Shown piece after piece: positions 27,340 through 36,977 of a stretch of DNA of 53,559 nucleotides. The notes under the pieces were generated by a model. It saw only the letters and a list, made by a program, of their open reading frames with translations. It had not been told where the DNA came from and did no database searches. The position numbers and the translations under genes were made by a program. Each line of letters opens with the position of its first letter. Positions within the stretch are counted from its first letter, which is position 1. Source of the stretch: Clostridia bacterium (lineage in GTDB: Bacteria > Bacillota > Sulfobacillia > SLMV01); assembly GCA_003551365.1 (NCBI GenBank), contig PUMM01000072.1, positions 1 to 53,559 of the forward strand, written 5' to 3'.

Positions 27340-28533
27340 TTGCAGGGCCCCCTTACTGGAGTGCGTGTACTGGATCTGTCCAGGGTTCTGGCCGGCCCCT
27401 ACTGCAGCATGATGTTGGCCGATCTCGGGGCGGAAGTCATAAAGGTGGAACGCCCGGATACGGGAGACGATACCCGGAGCTGGGGTCCGCCGTGGGTGGG
27501 CGATCAGGCTCACTATTTTCTGAGCATCAATCGCAACAAAAAGAGCCTGGCTCTTAATCTCAAGGATGATGCGGGCCAGCGTATTGGGCAGGAGCTGGCC
27601 GCCGGCAGTGATGTGGTGCTGGAGAATTTCCGCCCGGGTACGGTGGAGCGACTCGGGATGAGCTACGACGATTTGAAGAAGGACAATCCGGGGCTGGTGT
27701 ACTGTTCGATATCCGGCTTCGGACAGGACGGACCCTATCGGGATCGACCCGCCTACGATGCCATTTTGCAGGGCATGGGAGGATTAATGGGCATTACCGG
27801 CCCCGAGGGCGGTGAACCCATCCGGGTCGGCGTGGCTGTGGCCGACATAGGTGCGGGGATGCAGGCAGCCTTTTCCATCGCTGCCGCTCTTGTGGAACGC
27901 CACCGGTCCGGACAGGGGCAGTACATAGATGTGAGCATGATGGATGTGCAGGTCTCGTGGATGACGTACATGGCACACTACTACTTCGCCAGCGGCGACC
28001 TGCCGCCGAGAACTGCCTCCGCTCATCCCAGCATCGTCCCGTATCAGGCCTTTCCCGTGGCGGACGGCTGGCTCAATGTGACCGTGGGCAATGATGCGCT
28101 GTGGAGACGCTTCGCTCCCCTGGTGGACGTGGATCCCGATGACCCGCGCTACGCGACCAACTCGGACAGGATCGAGAACCGGGAGGAGCTGGTCGAGCGG
28201 ATCTCGCAGATCATGCAGACACGCTCGCGCGAACAGTGGATGGACACTCTGCGCGAAAACGGCATTCCCTGCGGTCCCATATTCAATCTGGCGGAGATTT
28301 TCCAGGACGAACAGGTGCACCACCGGCGCATGATTCAGCAGGTCACGCACAGCGCCGAGGGTGACGTCGATGTTCTGGGAGTACCGGTACAGCTGTCCCG
28401 TACACCGGGTGGAATTAGAGCTGCCCCGCCGCTTCTGGGCGAACACACGCGGGACGTGCTGGATGATCTGGGATATGCTGATGATGACATTGCCGATCTA
28501 CTGGAGCGGGGCGTTGTCGCCGCTTCTGATTAG
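27340..28533 (+). CDS. CaiB/BaiF CoA-transferase family protein (class III)
   Basis: GVRVLDLSRVLAGPYCSMMLADLGAEVIKVERPDTGDDTRSWGPP, NRNKKSLALNLKD, PAYDAILQGMGGLMGITG. Confidence 0.95.
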   Translation: MQGPLTGVRVLDLSRVLAGPYCSMMLADLGAEVIKVERPDTGDDTRSWGPPWVGDQAHYFLSINRNKKSLALNLKDDAGQRIGQELAAGSDVVLENFRPGTVERLGMSYDDLKKDNPGLVYCSISGFGQDGPYRDRPAYDAILQGMGGLMGITGPEGGEPIRVGVAVADIGAGMQAAFSIAAALVERHRSGQGQYIDVSMMDVQVSWMTYMAHYYFASGDLPPRTASAHPSIVPYQAFPVADGWLNVTVGNDALWRRFAPLVDVDPDDPRYATNSDRIENREELVERISQIMQTRSREQWMDTLRENGIPCGPIFNLAEIFQDEQVHHRRMIQQVTHSAEGDVDVLGVPVQLSRTPGGIRAAPPLLGEHTRDVLDDLGYADDDIADLLERGVVAASD

Positions 28534-28565
28534 ACGAATCCTGACTGTGGAAGGGACTGGTCTGA

Positions 28566-29780
28566 TTGTATCTCGAGCAACTGCAATGCCCCAGGTGCGA
28601 GGAAACCTACGCTGCCGATGAACTGCGCAACCTGTGCGACTGTGGGTCCCCGCTTCTGGTCCGCTATGATCTGGGGCGGCTGCGGGACGAAGTGCCCCGC
28701 AGCGACGTTGAACGTGGACGCGACGACATGTGGCGTTTCTCGGCCTTTCTGCCCGTGCCGGAGGGGGAAATAGTGAGTCTGGGAGAGGGCATGACGCCTC
28801 TGTACTCGCTGGACGGCTACGCGGGCCAGATCGACATGGATAACATACTGATCAAAGACGAGGGCTACAACCCCACCGGCACCTTCAAGGCGCGCGGGGC
28901 GGCGTGCGGTATCTCCATGGCCGCCCATCTGGGTGCCGAGACGGTCGCCATGCCCACGGCCGGCAATGCCGGCGGGGCGTGGAGCGCCTACGCTGCGCGC
29001 GCCGGGCTGGGCTGTGTAATAGCCATGCCGGAGGACGCCCCGGAGATCACCATGAAGGAATGTTCCCTGTACGATGCCCGCACCTATCTCGTGCGCGGCC
29101 TGATCTCTGATGCTGGACGGATAATCGGCGAGGCCTGCGGCAAGTACGGCTGGTTTGACGTCTCCACACTCAAGGAACCCTATCGCATAGAGGGCAAGAA
29201 GACCATGGGTCTGGAGCTGGCCATGCAGCTCGGTTGGCGGGTTCCCGATGTCATAGTCTATCCCGCCGGCGGAGGCGTGGGTCTGATTGGCATATGGAAG
29301 GCACTGGATGAGCTGGAGCGCGTCGGTTGGATCGGCTCCGAACGGCCGCGGATGGTGGCCGTACAGTCGGAGGGTTGTGCGCCGCTGGTGCGGGCCTTTG
29401 AGAGCGGCAGAACCGATTCGGACTTCTGGGAGGAGGCCACCACCATTGCCGGTGGCATACGCGTTCCGAAAGCGCTCGGTGATTTCCTCGTTCTCGAGGC
29501 GATTTATGCCTCGGATGGGCGGGCAGTCGCCGTATCCGACGAGGAAATAGTGGAAGCTCTGCACGCAGTTGCTCGCGCCGATGGCAGCTTCATCTGCCCC
29601 GAGGCAGCGGCCGCCGTGGCTGGCGTAAGGCAGATGCGGGAGGACGGGGATCTCGCATTGGATGATGAGGTCATGGTGATCAACACCGGCTCCGGTCTCA
29701 AGTACGCGGATCTGGTCGAAGCTGACATTCCCGTACTGGATGTGGACGATGAGATAATCATCTCCCCCGAGGAGGGGTGA
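28566..29780 (+). CDS. thrC: Threonine synthase-like PLP enzyme
   Basis: Zn-ribbon N-terminus CPRCEETYAADELRNLCDCGSP; NPTGTFKARGAA PLP-Lys motif; PAGGGVGLIGIWKA. Confidence 0.88.
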   Translation: MYLEQLQCPRCEETYAADELRNLCDCGSPLLVRYDLGRLRDEVPRSDVERGRDDMWRFSAFLPVPEGEIVSLGEGMTPLYSLDGYAGQIDMDNILIKDEGYNPTGTFKARGAACGISMAAHLGAETVAMPTAGNAGGAWSAYAARAGLGCVIAMPEDAPEITMKECSLYDARTYLVRGLISDAGRIIGEACGKYGWFDVSTLKEPYRIEGKKTMGLELAMQLGWRVPDVIVYPAGGGVGLIGIWKALDELERVGWIGSERPRMVAVQSEGCAPLVRAFESGRTDSDFWEEATTIAGGIRVPKALGDFLVLEAIYASDGRAVAVSDEEIVEALHAVARADGSFICPEAAAAVAGVRQMREDGDLALDDEVMVINTGSGLKYADLVEADIPVLDVDDEIIISPEEG

Positions 29781-30607
29781 TGCGATTGGATTGGCAGGAT
29801 ATGAGGGATCTGAGTGACTGTCCCGCGGCACTGGATAATATGATGCAGCGGGCCAGCATTCGTCAATTTAGCGATCGGCCGGTACAGAGGGATAAGATCG
29901 AGGCTACCGTTCGGGCCGGCCAGCAGGCGCCATTTACCGGTCAGATGTATTCAGTCATCGTGAGCACCGATGAGTCGCGCGGGGAGGAACTGGCCGAGAT
30001 ATTTGGTCCGCTGGTGCAGCGGGCCCCGGTTTTCGCCCTGCTCTGTGTCGATCTTCGCCGGCTGGAGAAGTTCATCGCCGCGCGCGGGAGGAGCAATCGG
30101 ACCGATGATCTGAGCATGCTATTTTTGGGCATTCAGGACGTCGCCTACATGGGGCAGAACATGGTGCTGGCGGCAGAAGCCATGGGATTGGGTAGCTGTT
30201 TTCTCGGTGCGGCTCCCTTTGTGGCCGGACAGCTGCGCGAGCTGTTCTCCATCCCGCCCCGCGTCTATCCGCTGGTGGGCCTGGTCATGGGATATCCTGC
30301 GGAGAATCCTGACCCCCGTCCGCGCATACCCCTGAATAGTGTTCTGCACTGGGAAGAGTATCGCGACCTGGACGAAGACGCAGTGGAGGATGCCCTGTCG
30401 GTCATGGATGCCGGATTAATACGTGAGGGCTATTATCGTCGCCTCAATGCCAGGATAAGAATGGATGAAGAGGATGACGATGACCTGCCCTCCGATGACG
30501 AATACGGGTGGGGCGAGCACGTGTCCCGCAAGTACAGCCTGCGGCGCCTCAGTGGGATTCGAGAAGAGATGGCCAGGGCAGAAATCCACGTCCTGCCGGA
30601 CGAATGA
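29777..30607 (+). CDS. Nitroreductase family protein
   Basis: MQRASIRQFSDRPVQRDKIEATVRAGQQAPFTGQMYSVIV; GLGSCFLGAAPF; VMGYPAENPDPRPR. Confidence 0.88.
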   Translation: MMRLDWQDMRDLSDCPAALDNMMQRASIRQFSDRPVQRDKIEATVRAGQQAPFTGQMYSVIVSTDESRGEELAEIFGPLVQRAPVFALLCVDLRRLEKFIAARGRSNRTDDLSMLFLGIQDVAYMGQNMVLAAEAMGLGSCFLGAAPFVAGQLRELFSIPPRVYPLVGLVMGYPAENPDPRPRIPLNSVLHWEEYRDLDEDAVEDALSVMDAGLIREGYYRRLNARIRMDEEDDDDLPSDDEYGWGEHVSRKYSLRRLSGIREEMARAEIHVLPDE

Positions 30608-30683
30608 AAGCAGGGAGCGGCCGACGGATGACGAATTGAGTTAGGGGCAGGTGATTCCTTCACGAAAGAGGTGAGTGCTGCAC

Positions 30684-31319
30684 ATGTTCGTCAGAAATGC
30701 CATGAACCGGCAGGTGGAGACGGTGTCCCCCGAGACGGACCTCAGGTCCTGCTGGGAGACCATGCAGGCTCGTGGGTATGAGGTAATGCCGGTGCGCGAG
30801 GTCCGGACGGGATCACTGGTGGGCATCGTCACTGCAGTCGATCTTCTCACGCACATGATGGAGGATGTGCAGGCCGGGCGCACTGCTGAGCGCAAAATTA
30901 GCGAAGTAATGACGGGAGACACAACCACCATAGAGGAGGACGAAATACTGGAAGAGGCCGCCCGGATCATGTACAACCATGATTACACTGCCCTGCCGGT
31001 CACCGGAGAACGCGGCAAACTGGTGGGCATCGTTACGCTGGCTGATCTGGGCCGAATGATCATACAGATGATGGGATTCACCCAGCCCGGCACCCGCATA
31101 TCACTGTCGGTACCGGACCGGGTGGGCAAGCTCGCCGACCTTGCGCAGATCGTCAAATCCTGCGGCGAAAGCATAGCGAGCATTGCCACGTATACTCCGG
31201 AGCAGGCCAGCATCGGCAATGTCGTCCTGCGCGTGAAGACGCAGCGTCCCAAGCGGGTCGTCGAGTGCCTGCGGGATGCGGGATACCGGGTGCTGCACGT
31301 GTCGCAGGAATGGGAGTGA
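30684..31319 (+). CDS. CBS-pair domain protein with ACT-like C-terminus (AcuB-like)
   Basis: MFVRNAMNRQVETVSPETDLRSCWETMQARGYEVMPV; ISEVMTGDTTTIEEDEILEEAARIMYNHDYTALPV. Confidence 0.88.
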   Translation: MFVRNAMNRQVETVSPETDLRSCWETMQARGYEVMPVREVRTGSLVGIVTAVDLLTHMMEDVQAGRTAERKISEVMTGDTTTIEEDEILEEAARIMYNHDYTALPVTGERGKLVGIVTLADLGRMIIQMMGFTQPGTRISLSVPDRVGKLADLAQIVKSCGESIASIATYTPEQASIGNVVLRVKTQRPKRVVECLRDAGYRVLHVSQEWE

Positions 31320-31329
31320 ACGGTGAAGC

Positions 31330-31779
31330 ATGCACCGACTGGATGGGGACGATGCCCAGATGAGTGAGTGCCGGCGCGAGCGGGCAGCCGGGGCCGCGGT
31401 GCGCGGCCCCGAGGGCTGGCTGGTGATCCGCGATCGATGGGGGTGCTGGACTCTGCCCAAGGGGAAAATTGACCCCGGTGAGACGCCCAGGGAGGCAGCC
31501 CTGCGCGAGATCGAGGAAGAGACCGGGATCAGTGCCCACATTGAGCAACGGCTCGACGAGGTGACCTACAGTTTCTGGCGGCGGGGCCGCCTGCAGCGCA
31601 AGCTGGTGGTGTACTATCTGGCCACCACGCGGGAGCGCCGGCTGACTCCCAATATGGGGGAGGTGGAGGCTGCCAGGTGGGTGTCGGCGAATGAGTTTCT
31701 GCTGTACTGTGATTACGACAACAATGAGGCGATCTTCCGCCTCGCCCTGCGCATGGCGCACGAGCAGGGCGACGCCTGA
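31330..31779 (+). CDS. NUDIX hydrolase
   Basis: Nudix box GKIDPGETPREAALREIEEETGI. Confidence 0.93.
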   Translation: MHRLDGDDAQMSECRRERAAGAAVRGPEGWLVIRDRWGCWTLPKGKIDPGETPREAALREIEEETGISAHIEQRLDEVTYSFWRRGRLQRKLVVYYLATTRERRLTPNMGEVEAARWVSANEFLLYCDYDNNEAIFRLALRMAHEQGDA

Positions 31780-31788
31780 TGCCCTATG

Positions 31789-31818
31789 TTGACGGTGTAT
31801 GGGGATAAGGGATAAAAT
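31789..31818 (+). promoter_or_regulatory. Promoter for tRNA-Pro
   Basis: TTGACG (31789-31794), 18-bp spacer, TAAAAT (31813-31818), about 38 bp upstream of the tRNA. Confidence 0.7.
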
Positions 31819-31855
31819 TATGCTCAGAAACACGCAAGAGGCGATGATGTGCAGT

Positions 31856-31930
31856 CGGGATGTGGCCCAGTTTGGCTAGGGCGCCGCGTTCGGGACGCGG
31901 AGGTCGCGAGTTCAAATCTCGCCATCCCGA
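31856..31930 (+). tRNA. tRNA-Pro (anticodon CGG), CCA not encoded
   Basis: CGGGATG/CATCCCG acceptor; CCGCG-TTCGGGA-CGCGG anticodon arm; GCGAG-TTCAAAT-CTCGC T arm. Confidence 0.95.
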
Positions 31931-31986
31931 CATTTTTCTGCCCGCAACCGGACGGAGCGGGAGAGTGGCGGGAAGGGAGCGGTCTC

Positions 31987-32196
31987 ATGGCCGGCAGCCT
32001 CATAGGAGTGCTCAGTGTCCTCACGGGTGCCGCCTGTCTGGGAGTCACCAGATCACAGTGGTTCCGGCGCAGGCTGGAGCAGAAATACGGAGATCATGAG
32101 GATGCTGATGCCCGTGTCAACAAGAGCCTGCGTGATTGGACCTGGATTTCGTTGTTCTGGTTCATCTTCGGGGTGAGCCAGATCCTCATGACCTGA
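31987..32196 (+). CDS. Small hypothetical membrane protein
   Basis: Two hydrophobic segments flanking a charged loop; RBS GGGAAGGGAG. Confidence 0.6.
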   Translation: MAGSLIGVLSVLTGAACLGVTRSQWFRRRLEQKYGDHEDADARVNKSLRDWTWISLFWFIFGVSQILMT

Positions 32197-32212
32197 GAAC
32201 GGAGGACGGCGC

Positions 32213-33634
32213 TTGAATCTGCGGCTGACGGCTGCAGTTGCAGTCGGGAAACTGCTGATATGGTTACTGCGGGCCCTCGGACGTGCCGGAACCACCCTGC
32301 CCGGACGGGTCGCACTGCTGGTGGCACCCGACCTCATATCGCTCACCTGCGCTACCGTCGGGGAGCGCATTATAGTTACCGGTACCAATGGGAAGACCAC
32401 CACCTCTGCCATGCTCGAAGCTGTACTGCGCCGCGCCGGGCGCCGGGTTGTCCGCAACGTCAGCGGCGCCAACCTGGCATCGGGGGCGGCCTCCAGCCTG
32501 ATCGCATTCGCCACGCTGGGCGGTCGCCTGCGCGGTGACACTCTCATACTCGAGGTCGATGAGGCAGCTGCTCCGGCGCTGGCCCCGCACATCCGCCCAC
32601 ACTGCGCCATAGTGACCAACCTGTTTCGTGATCAGCTGGATAGATTTGGCGAGCTGGACAGGATCACAGCCCTGGTGCGCAGTTCCCTCGGGGCGGTGCG
32701 GGATGTGGTCTGTTTGAATGCCGATGATCCGGGGGTTGCCCATCTGGCCGAAGGCCTGCCAGCGGGATGCCGCCCCGTCATGTACGGCATGGAACTTTCG
32801 GCCTGGCAGCAGCGAGAGCGGCCGGAGGAGCGGGTGGGCGTCGATGTCAAGCATTGTCCGCAGTGCAGCAGCCGCTTTGCGTACAGTTTCACCACGTATG
32901 GCCATCTGGGCCAGTATCGGTGTCCGCAGTGCAATCTAGCCCGTCCACCTCTGCACGTCATGGGGTTGGTCACGACCGATGACGAGGCTGTGGGGGGGAG
33001 TATGAACCTGCGTTTTGCCGACGAGTTTGCCGCGCAGACCGGCAGCGCCGATCTGGACCTTCGCCTGCGCCTTCCGGGCATATACAACGCCTACAATGCG
33101 ACCGCCGTGGCGGCGGGGGCGGCTGCCATGGGGGTGGCCGCTGAACACATCCGGACGGGACTGGAGAACTTTTCCGGTGCATTCGGGCGAATGGAGAGGA
33201 TTCTGCTCGAGGATGGCGAGTTTTCGCTCGCACTGGTGAAAAACCCCGCCGGTTTCAATGAGGTCCTGCGGACTGTGCGCAGCGACGGGGAGGATGCGAT
33301 CGTAGTGCTGGCGGTGAATGATCGCGCCGCAGATGGACGCGACATCTCCTGGCTCTGGGACGTGCGATTTACCCCATTTGCCGGGCGGCCGGGGATTCGC
33401 TTCGTAGCCAGCGGTCTGCGCGCCCATGATATGGCGGTGCGGTTGAAGTATTCGGAGGTTTCTGAGGAGAGAATCGGCGTGCAGTCTGACCCCTCCAGCG
33501 CGGTGCGGGAGGCATTGCGGGTGGCCGGGGAGTCGACCCGGGTCTATGTGCTGTGTACATACACCGCCATGCTGGCGCTGCGAACCGAGTTGAGTTCGCG
33601 CGGGGTTGTGTCCGAGGTGTGGGAGACCCCATGA
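32213..33634 (+). CDS. murT: Lipid II isoglutaminyl synthase subunit MurT
   Basis: TGTNGKTTTSAMLEAVLRRAG Mur ligase motif; Zn-ribbon CPQCSSRFAYSFTTYGHLGQYRCPQC; DUF1727-like C-terminus; gatD follows. Confidence 0.94.
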   Translation: MNLRLTAAVAVGKLLIWLLRALGRAGTTLPGRVALLVAPDLISLTCATVGERIIVTGTNGKTTTSAMLEAVLRRAGRRVVRNVSGANLASGAASSLIAFATLGGRLRGDTLILEVDEAAAPALAPHIRPHCAIVTNLFRDQLDRFGELDRITALVRSSLGAVRDVVCLNADDPGVAHLAEGLPAGCRPVMYGMELSAWQQRERPEERVGVDVKHCPQCSSRFAYSFTTYGHLGQYRCPQCNLARPPLHVMGLVTTDDEAVGGSMNLRFADEFAAQTGSADLDLRLRLPGIYNAYNATAVAAGAAAMGVAAEHIRTGLENFSGAFGRMERILLEDGEFSLALVKNPAGFNEVLRTVRSDGEDAIVVLAVNDRAADGRDISWLWDVRFTPFAGRPGIRFVASGLRAHDMAVRLKYSEVSEERIGVQSDPSSAVREALRVAGESTRVYVLCTYTAMLALRTELSSRGVVSEVWETP

Positions 33635-34392
33635 TGATCCGACTGAGGATTGGCCATCTCTATCCCGATCTCATGAATCTTTACGGCGACCGTGGAAACA
33701 TAGTCGCTCTGCGTCGGAGATGCGAGTGGCGCGGCATCCCCGTGCAGGTGGAGTCCATCGATCCGGGAGATCCTCTCGAACCGGACGATTGGGACATACT
33801 GTTCATGGGCGGCGGACAGGATAGCCAACAGGAAATGGTGTGGCGCGACCTGCAGGATAAACGGGGTCCCCTGCTGGAGGCCGCGGAAGACGGCGCGGTC
33901 ATGCTGGCAGTTTGCGGCGGATACCAGCTCTTCGGCCACAGCTACCGCACTGCGTCGGGGCAGCAGATACCGGGCGTGGGAATATTTGATATGGAGACAG
34001 TTGCTGCCGAGCAACGAATTGTGGGCGATGCGGTGATTCAGTCCTCCCTGCTTCCGGGCCGCGGGACGATAGTGGGATTCGAGAACCACGCGGGGCGTAC
34101 CCGTCTGTCCGATGACGCAGAACCACTGGGCTCAGTGCTGATCGGGCGCGGCAATGACGGCAGGGGTGGCATGGAGGGCTGTGTGCGCGGAAACGCTTTT
34201 GGTACCTACCTACACGGTCCCCTCCTGCCGAAAAACCCGCACCTGACGGATCTTCTCCTGGCACTGGCCATGGACCGCGCGGGCGGCGATCCGGCACTGG
34301 AGGTGCTGGATGATGAACTGGAATGGGCGGCACATGAGGCGGCCCGGCGTCGTGCGCGCCGCGGCGCACGCAGACTCATGCGGCGTCGCTGA
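33631..34392 (+). CDS. gatD: Lipid II isoglutaminyl synthase glutaminase subunit GatD
   Basis: IGHLYPDLMNLYGDRGNIVALRRRCEWRGI; glutaminase motif AVCGGYQLFG; NHAGRT. Confidence 0.94.
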   Translation: MMIRLRIGHLYPDLMNLYGDRGNIVALRRRCEWRGIPVQVESIDPGDPLEPDDWDILFMGGGQDSQQEMVWRDLQDKRGPLLEAAEDGAVMLAVCGGYQLFGHSYRTASGQQIPGVGIFDMETVAAEQRIVGDAVIQSSLLPGRGTIVGFENHAGRTRLSDDAEPLGSVLIGRGNDGRGGMEGCVRGNAFGTYLHGPLLPKNPHLTDLLLALAMDRAGGDPALEVLDDELEWAAHEAARRRARRGARRLMRRR

Positions 34393-34416
34393 TGAGTTCG
34401 CTCAGGCGCCCCTCAC

Positions 34417-35799
34417 CTACAGGCGTCCGATCAGGACCCACCAGCTGATCTGGATCAGCACGGTGATCAGCGTTATGGCCGCCTGAGCCGGGAAGAATCG
34501 CAGGGTCTCCCGTTCGCTGAAGGCCCCGGTCTCACCCACACCAACCAGGATCATGAGATTGTGAAAGGGAAGGGCGATGCCCATGTTCGCCGTGCTGTAT
34601 ATGAGCAGTGCCGGTGCGAAGGACGGGACATCGAACTGTGCAGCCATGGCCATGAGCGGCGGCACCAGCATGGACAGGGTGGCCAGGACGCTCCCCACGA
34701 ACAGGTGCAGTACGAAGCCGGCCGCGGCCACGTAACCCAGAATGAACAGGTAGTGCTCGGATATCTGTGCCGGAAGGAGAAACTGCAGCAGCCATTCGGT
34801 GAGGCCGGTGGCCTCACTTATGGCTCCGATGGCCAGCGCGGCGGTGGCAAACAGCAGCGCGGACCAGTCCACGCCCTCCGATAGGTCCGACTCCCCCAGG
34901 ATCCCGCCTATACCGGGCAGAGCCATTCCGACCCCCACCCCCAGGGCCACCCATCCGGGATGAATGCCGTGCAGGGAGTCCGTAATCCACAAAAGAAGGG
35001 CCAGTGCAATCCAGGCCAGCACCCGCATCTCGTCGGCCGACAGACGCCCCATATCCCGCGCTTTCTTCCGCCAGGCGGCTGGATCTATGTTCAGGGGGAC
35101 CGGCTGGAAGACCAGGAGGTGGGCGCCCAGCATCAGGCCTGCTGCAGCCAGGGCGGGCACGCTCATGAGCGTTGCCCATTCCAGCCAGGAGATACCCCCG
35201 GCCAGCGATGCGGTCACCGGATTCAGGATGGCCTCGGAAGTGAGAAAGAGCATGGAGGCCGGGACCGACCCCATAAATACGCAGAACCCCAGACTGGCCC
35301 GCCCCTCCGCATCCACCCCGGATTCGCGGAGTATCTCCCACACCAGAGCCATGATGAGGAATGCGCGGGGAAAGGGGAGGGGGACCAGGGGGGCGAGGAT
35401 GAGGTTCAGACCGTATATCATTATCACCAGCTGGGTGTACGAGCGGACGTACCTGCTCACCAGACGCACGGCGATTCTGCGGGCCAGTCCAACCCGGGTC
35501 ACGCCCCGGGCGATGAGATAGGCTCCAATCATGAGCCAGGCCATGGGGGTGATCCAGAACCCGAAGAGGTCTTCCGGTGCGCCTATGCCGGTCACTGCGA
35601 AAAACAAGAGCATCGACATGGAGGTATAGGCAGGCGGTATGAGGGCCACAGCCCACCATATGACCGTCAGGAGGATGCCCACCAGGGCCACCCTGGTCTG
35701 CAGTGGCAGGCCACTGGAAGCCGTCATCCACCAGGCAATGAGCACTGCTACGGCGGACAGCAGGCCGGCCAGATGTCGCCGATCCATGTTATGTCGCAT
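34417..35799 (-). CDS. SLC13/DASS-family anion transporter
   Basis: About 12 TM segments; PPAYTSMSMLLFFAVTGIG, FVGSVLATLSMLVPPLMAMA; start set at MRHNMDRRHLAG. Confidence 0.85.
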   Translation of the reverse strand: MRHNMDRRHLAGLLSAVAVLIAWWMTASSGLPLQTRVALVGILLTVIWWAVALIPPAYTSMSMLLFFAVTGIGAPEDLFGFWITPMAWLMIGAYLIARGVTRVGLARRIAVRLVSRYVRSYTQLVIMIYGLNLILAPLVPLPFPRAFLIMALVWEILRESGVDAEGRASLGFCVFMGSVPASMLFLTSEAILNPVTASLAGGISWLEWATLMSVPALAAAGLMLGAHLLVFQPVPLNIDPAAWRKKARDMGRLSADEMRVLAWIALALLLWITDSLHGIHPGWVALGVGVGMALPGIGGILGESDLSEGVDWSALLFATAALAIGAISEATGLTEWLLQFLLPAQISEHYLFILGYVAAAGFVLHLFVGSVLATLSMLVPPLMAMAAQFDVPSFAPALLIYSTANMGIALPFHNLMILVGVGETGAFSERETLRFFPAQAAITLITVLIQISWWVLIGRL

Positions 35800-36587
35800 T
35801 TCTGACCCGCCCTCTCTCGGTATCGGGATCCGTCCGGGGCGGCCGTCGCTCCTTCGCCGCGGGCAGTCATCCAGCTGAGCGACAGTCGGCCCCACCCTGT
35901 TTGAGTTCTGCGATTTGCTGCAGGTACCTGCCGAGAAGATGTGATTAGTCGTCGGGAACTGTTCCCTCCCGCTCAGCTGAGAGAGGTGGCAGGCCCGGAC
36001 ACCGGAGGGGTGTGCAGAGGTTAGAGTTTTCCGGCAGTGCGCGCCCTGCGCCCCACGGATGGGGCGAGAGGGGAAGGCGCGGCGACAGCGGAAACTGCAT
36101 TCTTGCGGCAGCTCGACGCCTCCGGTTCTGGCCGCAGAACTGGGAGCGACGCGCCGGTCGGATAGTTCCAATCCCGCGGTGCGTCGCTGGAGGGGTGAGC
36201 CGGCAGTAGAACACAGAAAATCTCGTCTCCAGTGTCCGGGTGAGGGGGTAAAGATTCTGAGATGTGACGCAGCGCATTCGTTTCCGGGAGATCCGGCAGT
36301 CCATCGCCGGGCCGCCGCACGAACGGTTCTCGGCAGCGCCGGGTTCCGCTTGTGAGGACGGAGTAACGACGGTATGACGGTCGGCCGTCAGCAGCGAGGC
36401 GGAGCTGGGGCACGACCGGTGCGGGGCCGTCATCGGCGCGAAGCTGCGCCTGGCGGCGCTCCGACCCGTATGACCACCTGCGGCATTTTGTCTTGCGATG
36501 GACTCAGGTAGCACAGCCGGTTCCTCCCGTAGGAACCGAGGCCGGCCTTTTCCGCGTGGTTGCGCAGCCTGTAACGAGTAAAAGCGA

Positions 36588-36604
36588 GCCGATTCTAGTT
36601 CGGC
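36588..36604 (-). terminator. Candidate short terminator overlapping the riboswitch 3' edge
   Basis: Minus strand GCCGA-actagaa-TCGGC then TCGCTTTT; weak 5-bp stem. Confidence 0.3.
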
Positions 36605-36688
36605 AGCCCGGCCATCCCTGCCCTCTGGGCTCAGGATCCGCAGCTTTGCGTCCGCACCTTGCGATGCGTTTGCCTTTATCGCTGGAAG
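36597..36688 (-). ncRNA. Cyclic di-GMP-I (GEMM-I) riboswitch
   Basis: Minus strand AAAGGCAAACGCATCGCAAGGTGCGGACGCAAAGCTGCGGATCCTGAGCCCAGAGGGCAGGGATGGCCGGGCTGCCGAA matches the GEMM-I architecture: GGCAAAC, GNRA-capped hairpin, GGACGCAAAGC, receptor helix, GCCGGG..CUGCCGAA. Confidence 0.9.
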
Positions 36689-36727
36689 CGACCCGCCTCG
36701 GGTCCCCAATTGCTCTGTACGTCTAAC

Positions 36728-36756
36728 ATGATATCTGAGATTTACTGCCCGGGCAA
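36728..36756 (-). promoter_or_regulatory. Candidate promoter upstream of the c-di-GMP riboswitch
   Basis: Minus strand TTGCCC, 17-bp spacer, TATCAT. Confidence 0.45.
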
Positions 36757-36977
36757 GGCGGAGGCGGCATTATATGCGAAATACGTTGCCCGGCGTCCGC
36801 GCGGTGGCGCAAATCGTCGGGATGCCCGTCGTCGGGGCGGTGCGGTCTCCGTCGATGCGCGTCATTTGCTGCCCAAAGCCCGGAAACTCCGCTGCATCTT
36901 GTGTATTGGCCTTTTTTGAAATATGGTCATGATAGGTAATGATCCCACGTCTGGATGCGAGAAAGGGGCTGAGTGTC

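Noticed and set aside
34417-36171. N-terminal extension of the SLC13 ORF to 36171
   Set aside because: Extension has no domain and unusual composition; MRHNMDRRHLAG at 35799 precedes the first TM helix and fits the family
35945-36709. 254-aa minus-strand ORF downstream of the c-di-GMP riboswitch
   Set aside because: Runs through the riboswitch itself and has random-looking Arg/Pro/Ser-rich composition; not supported as the regulated gene
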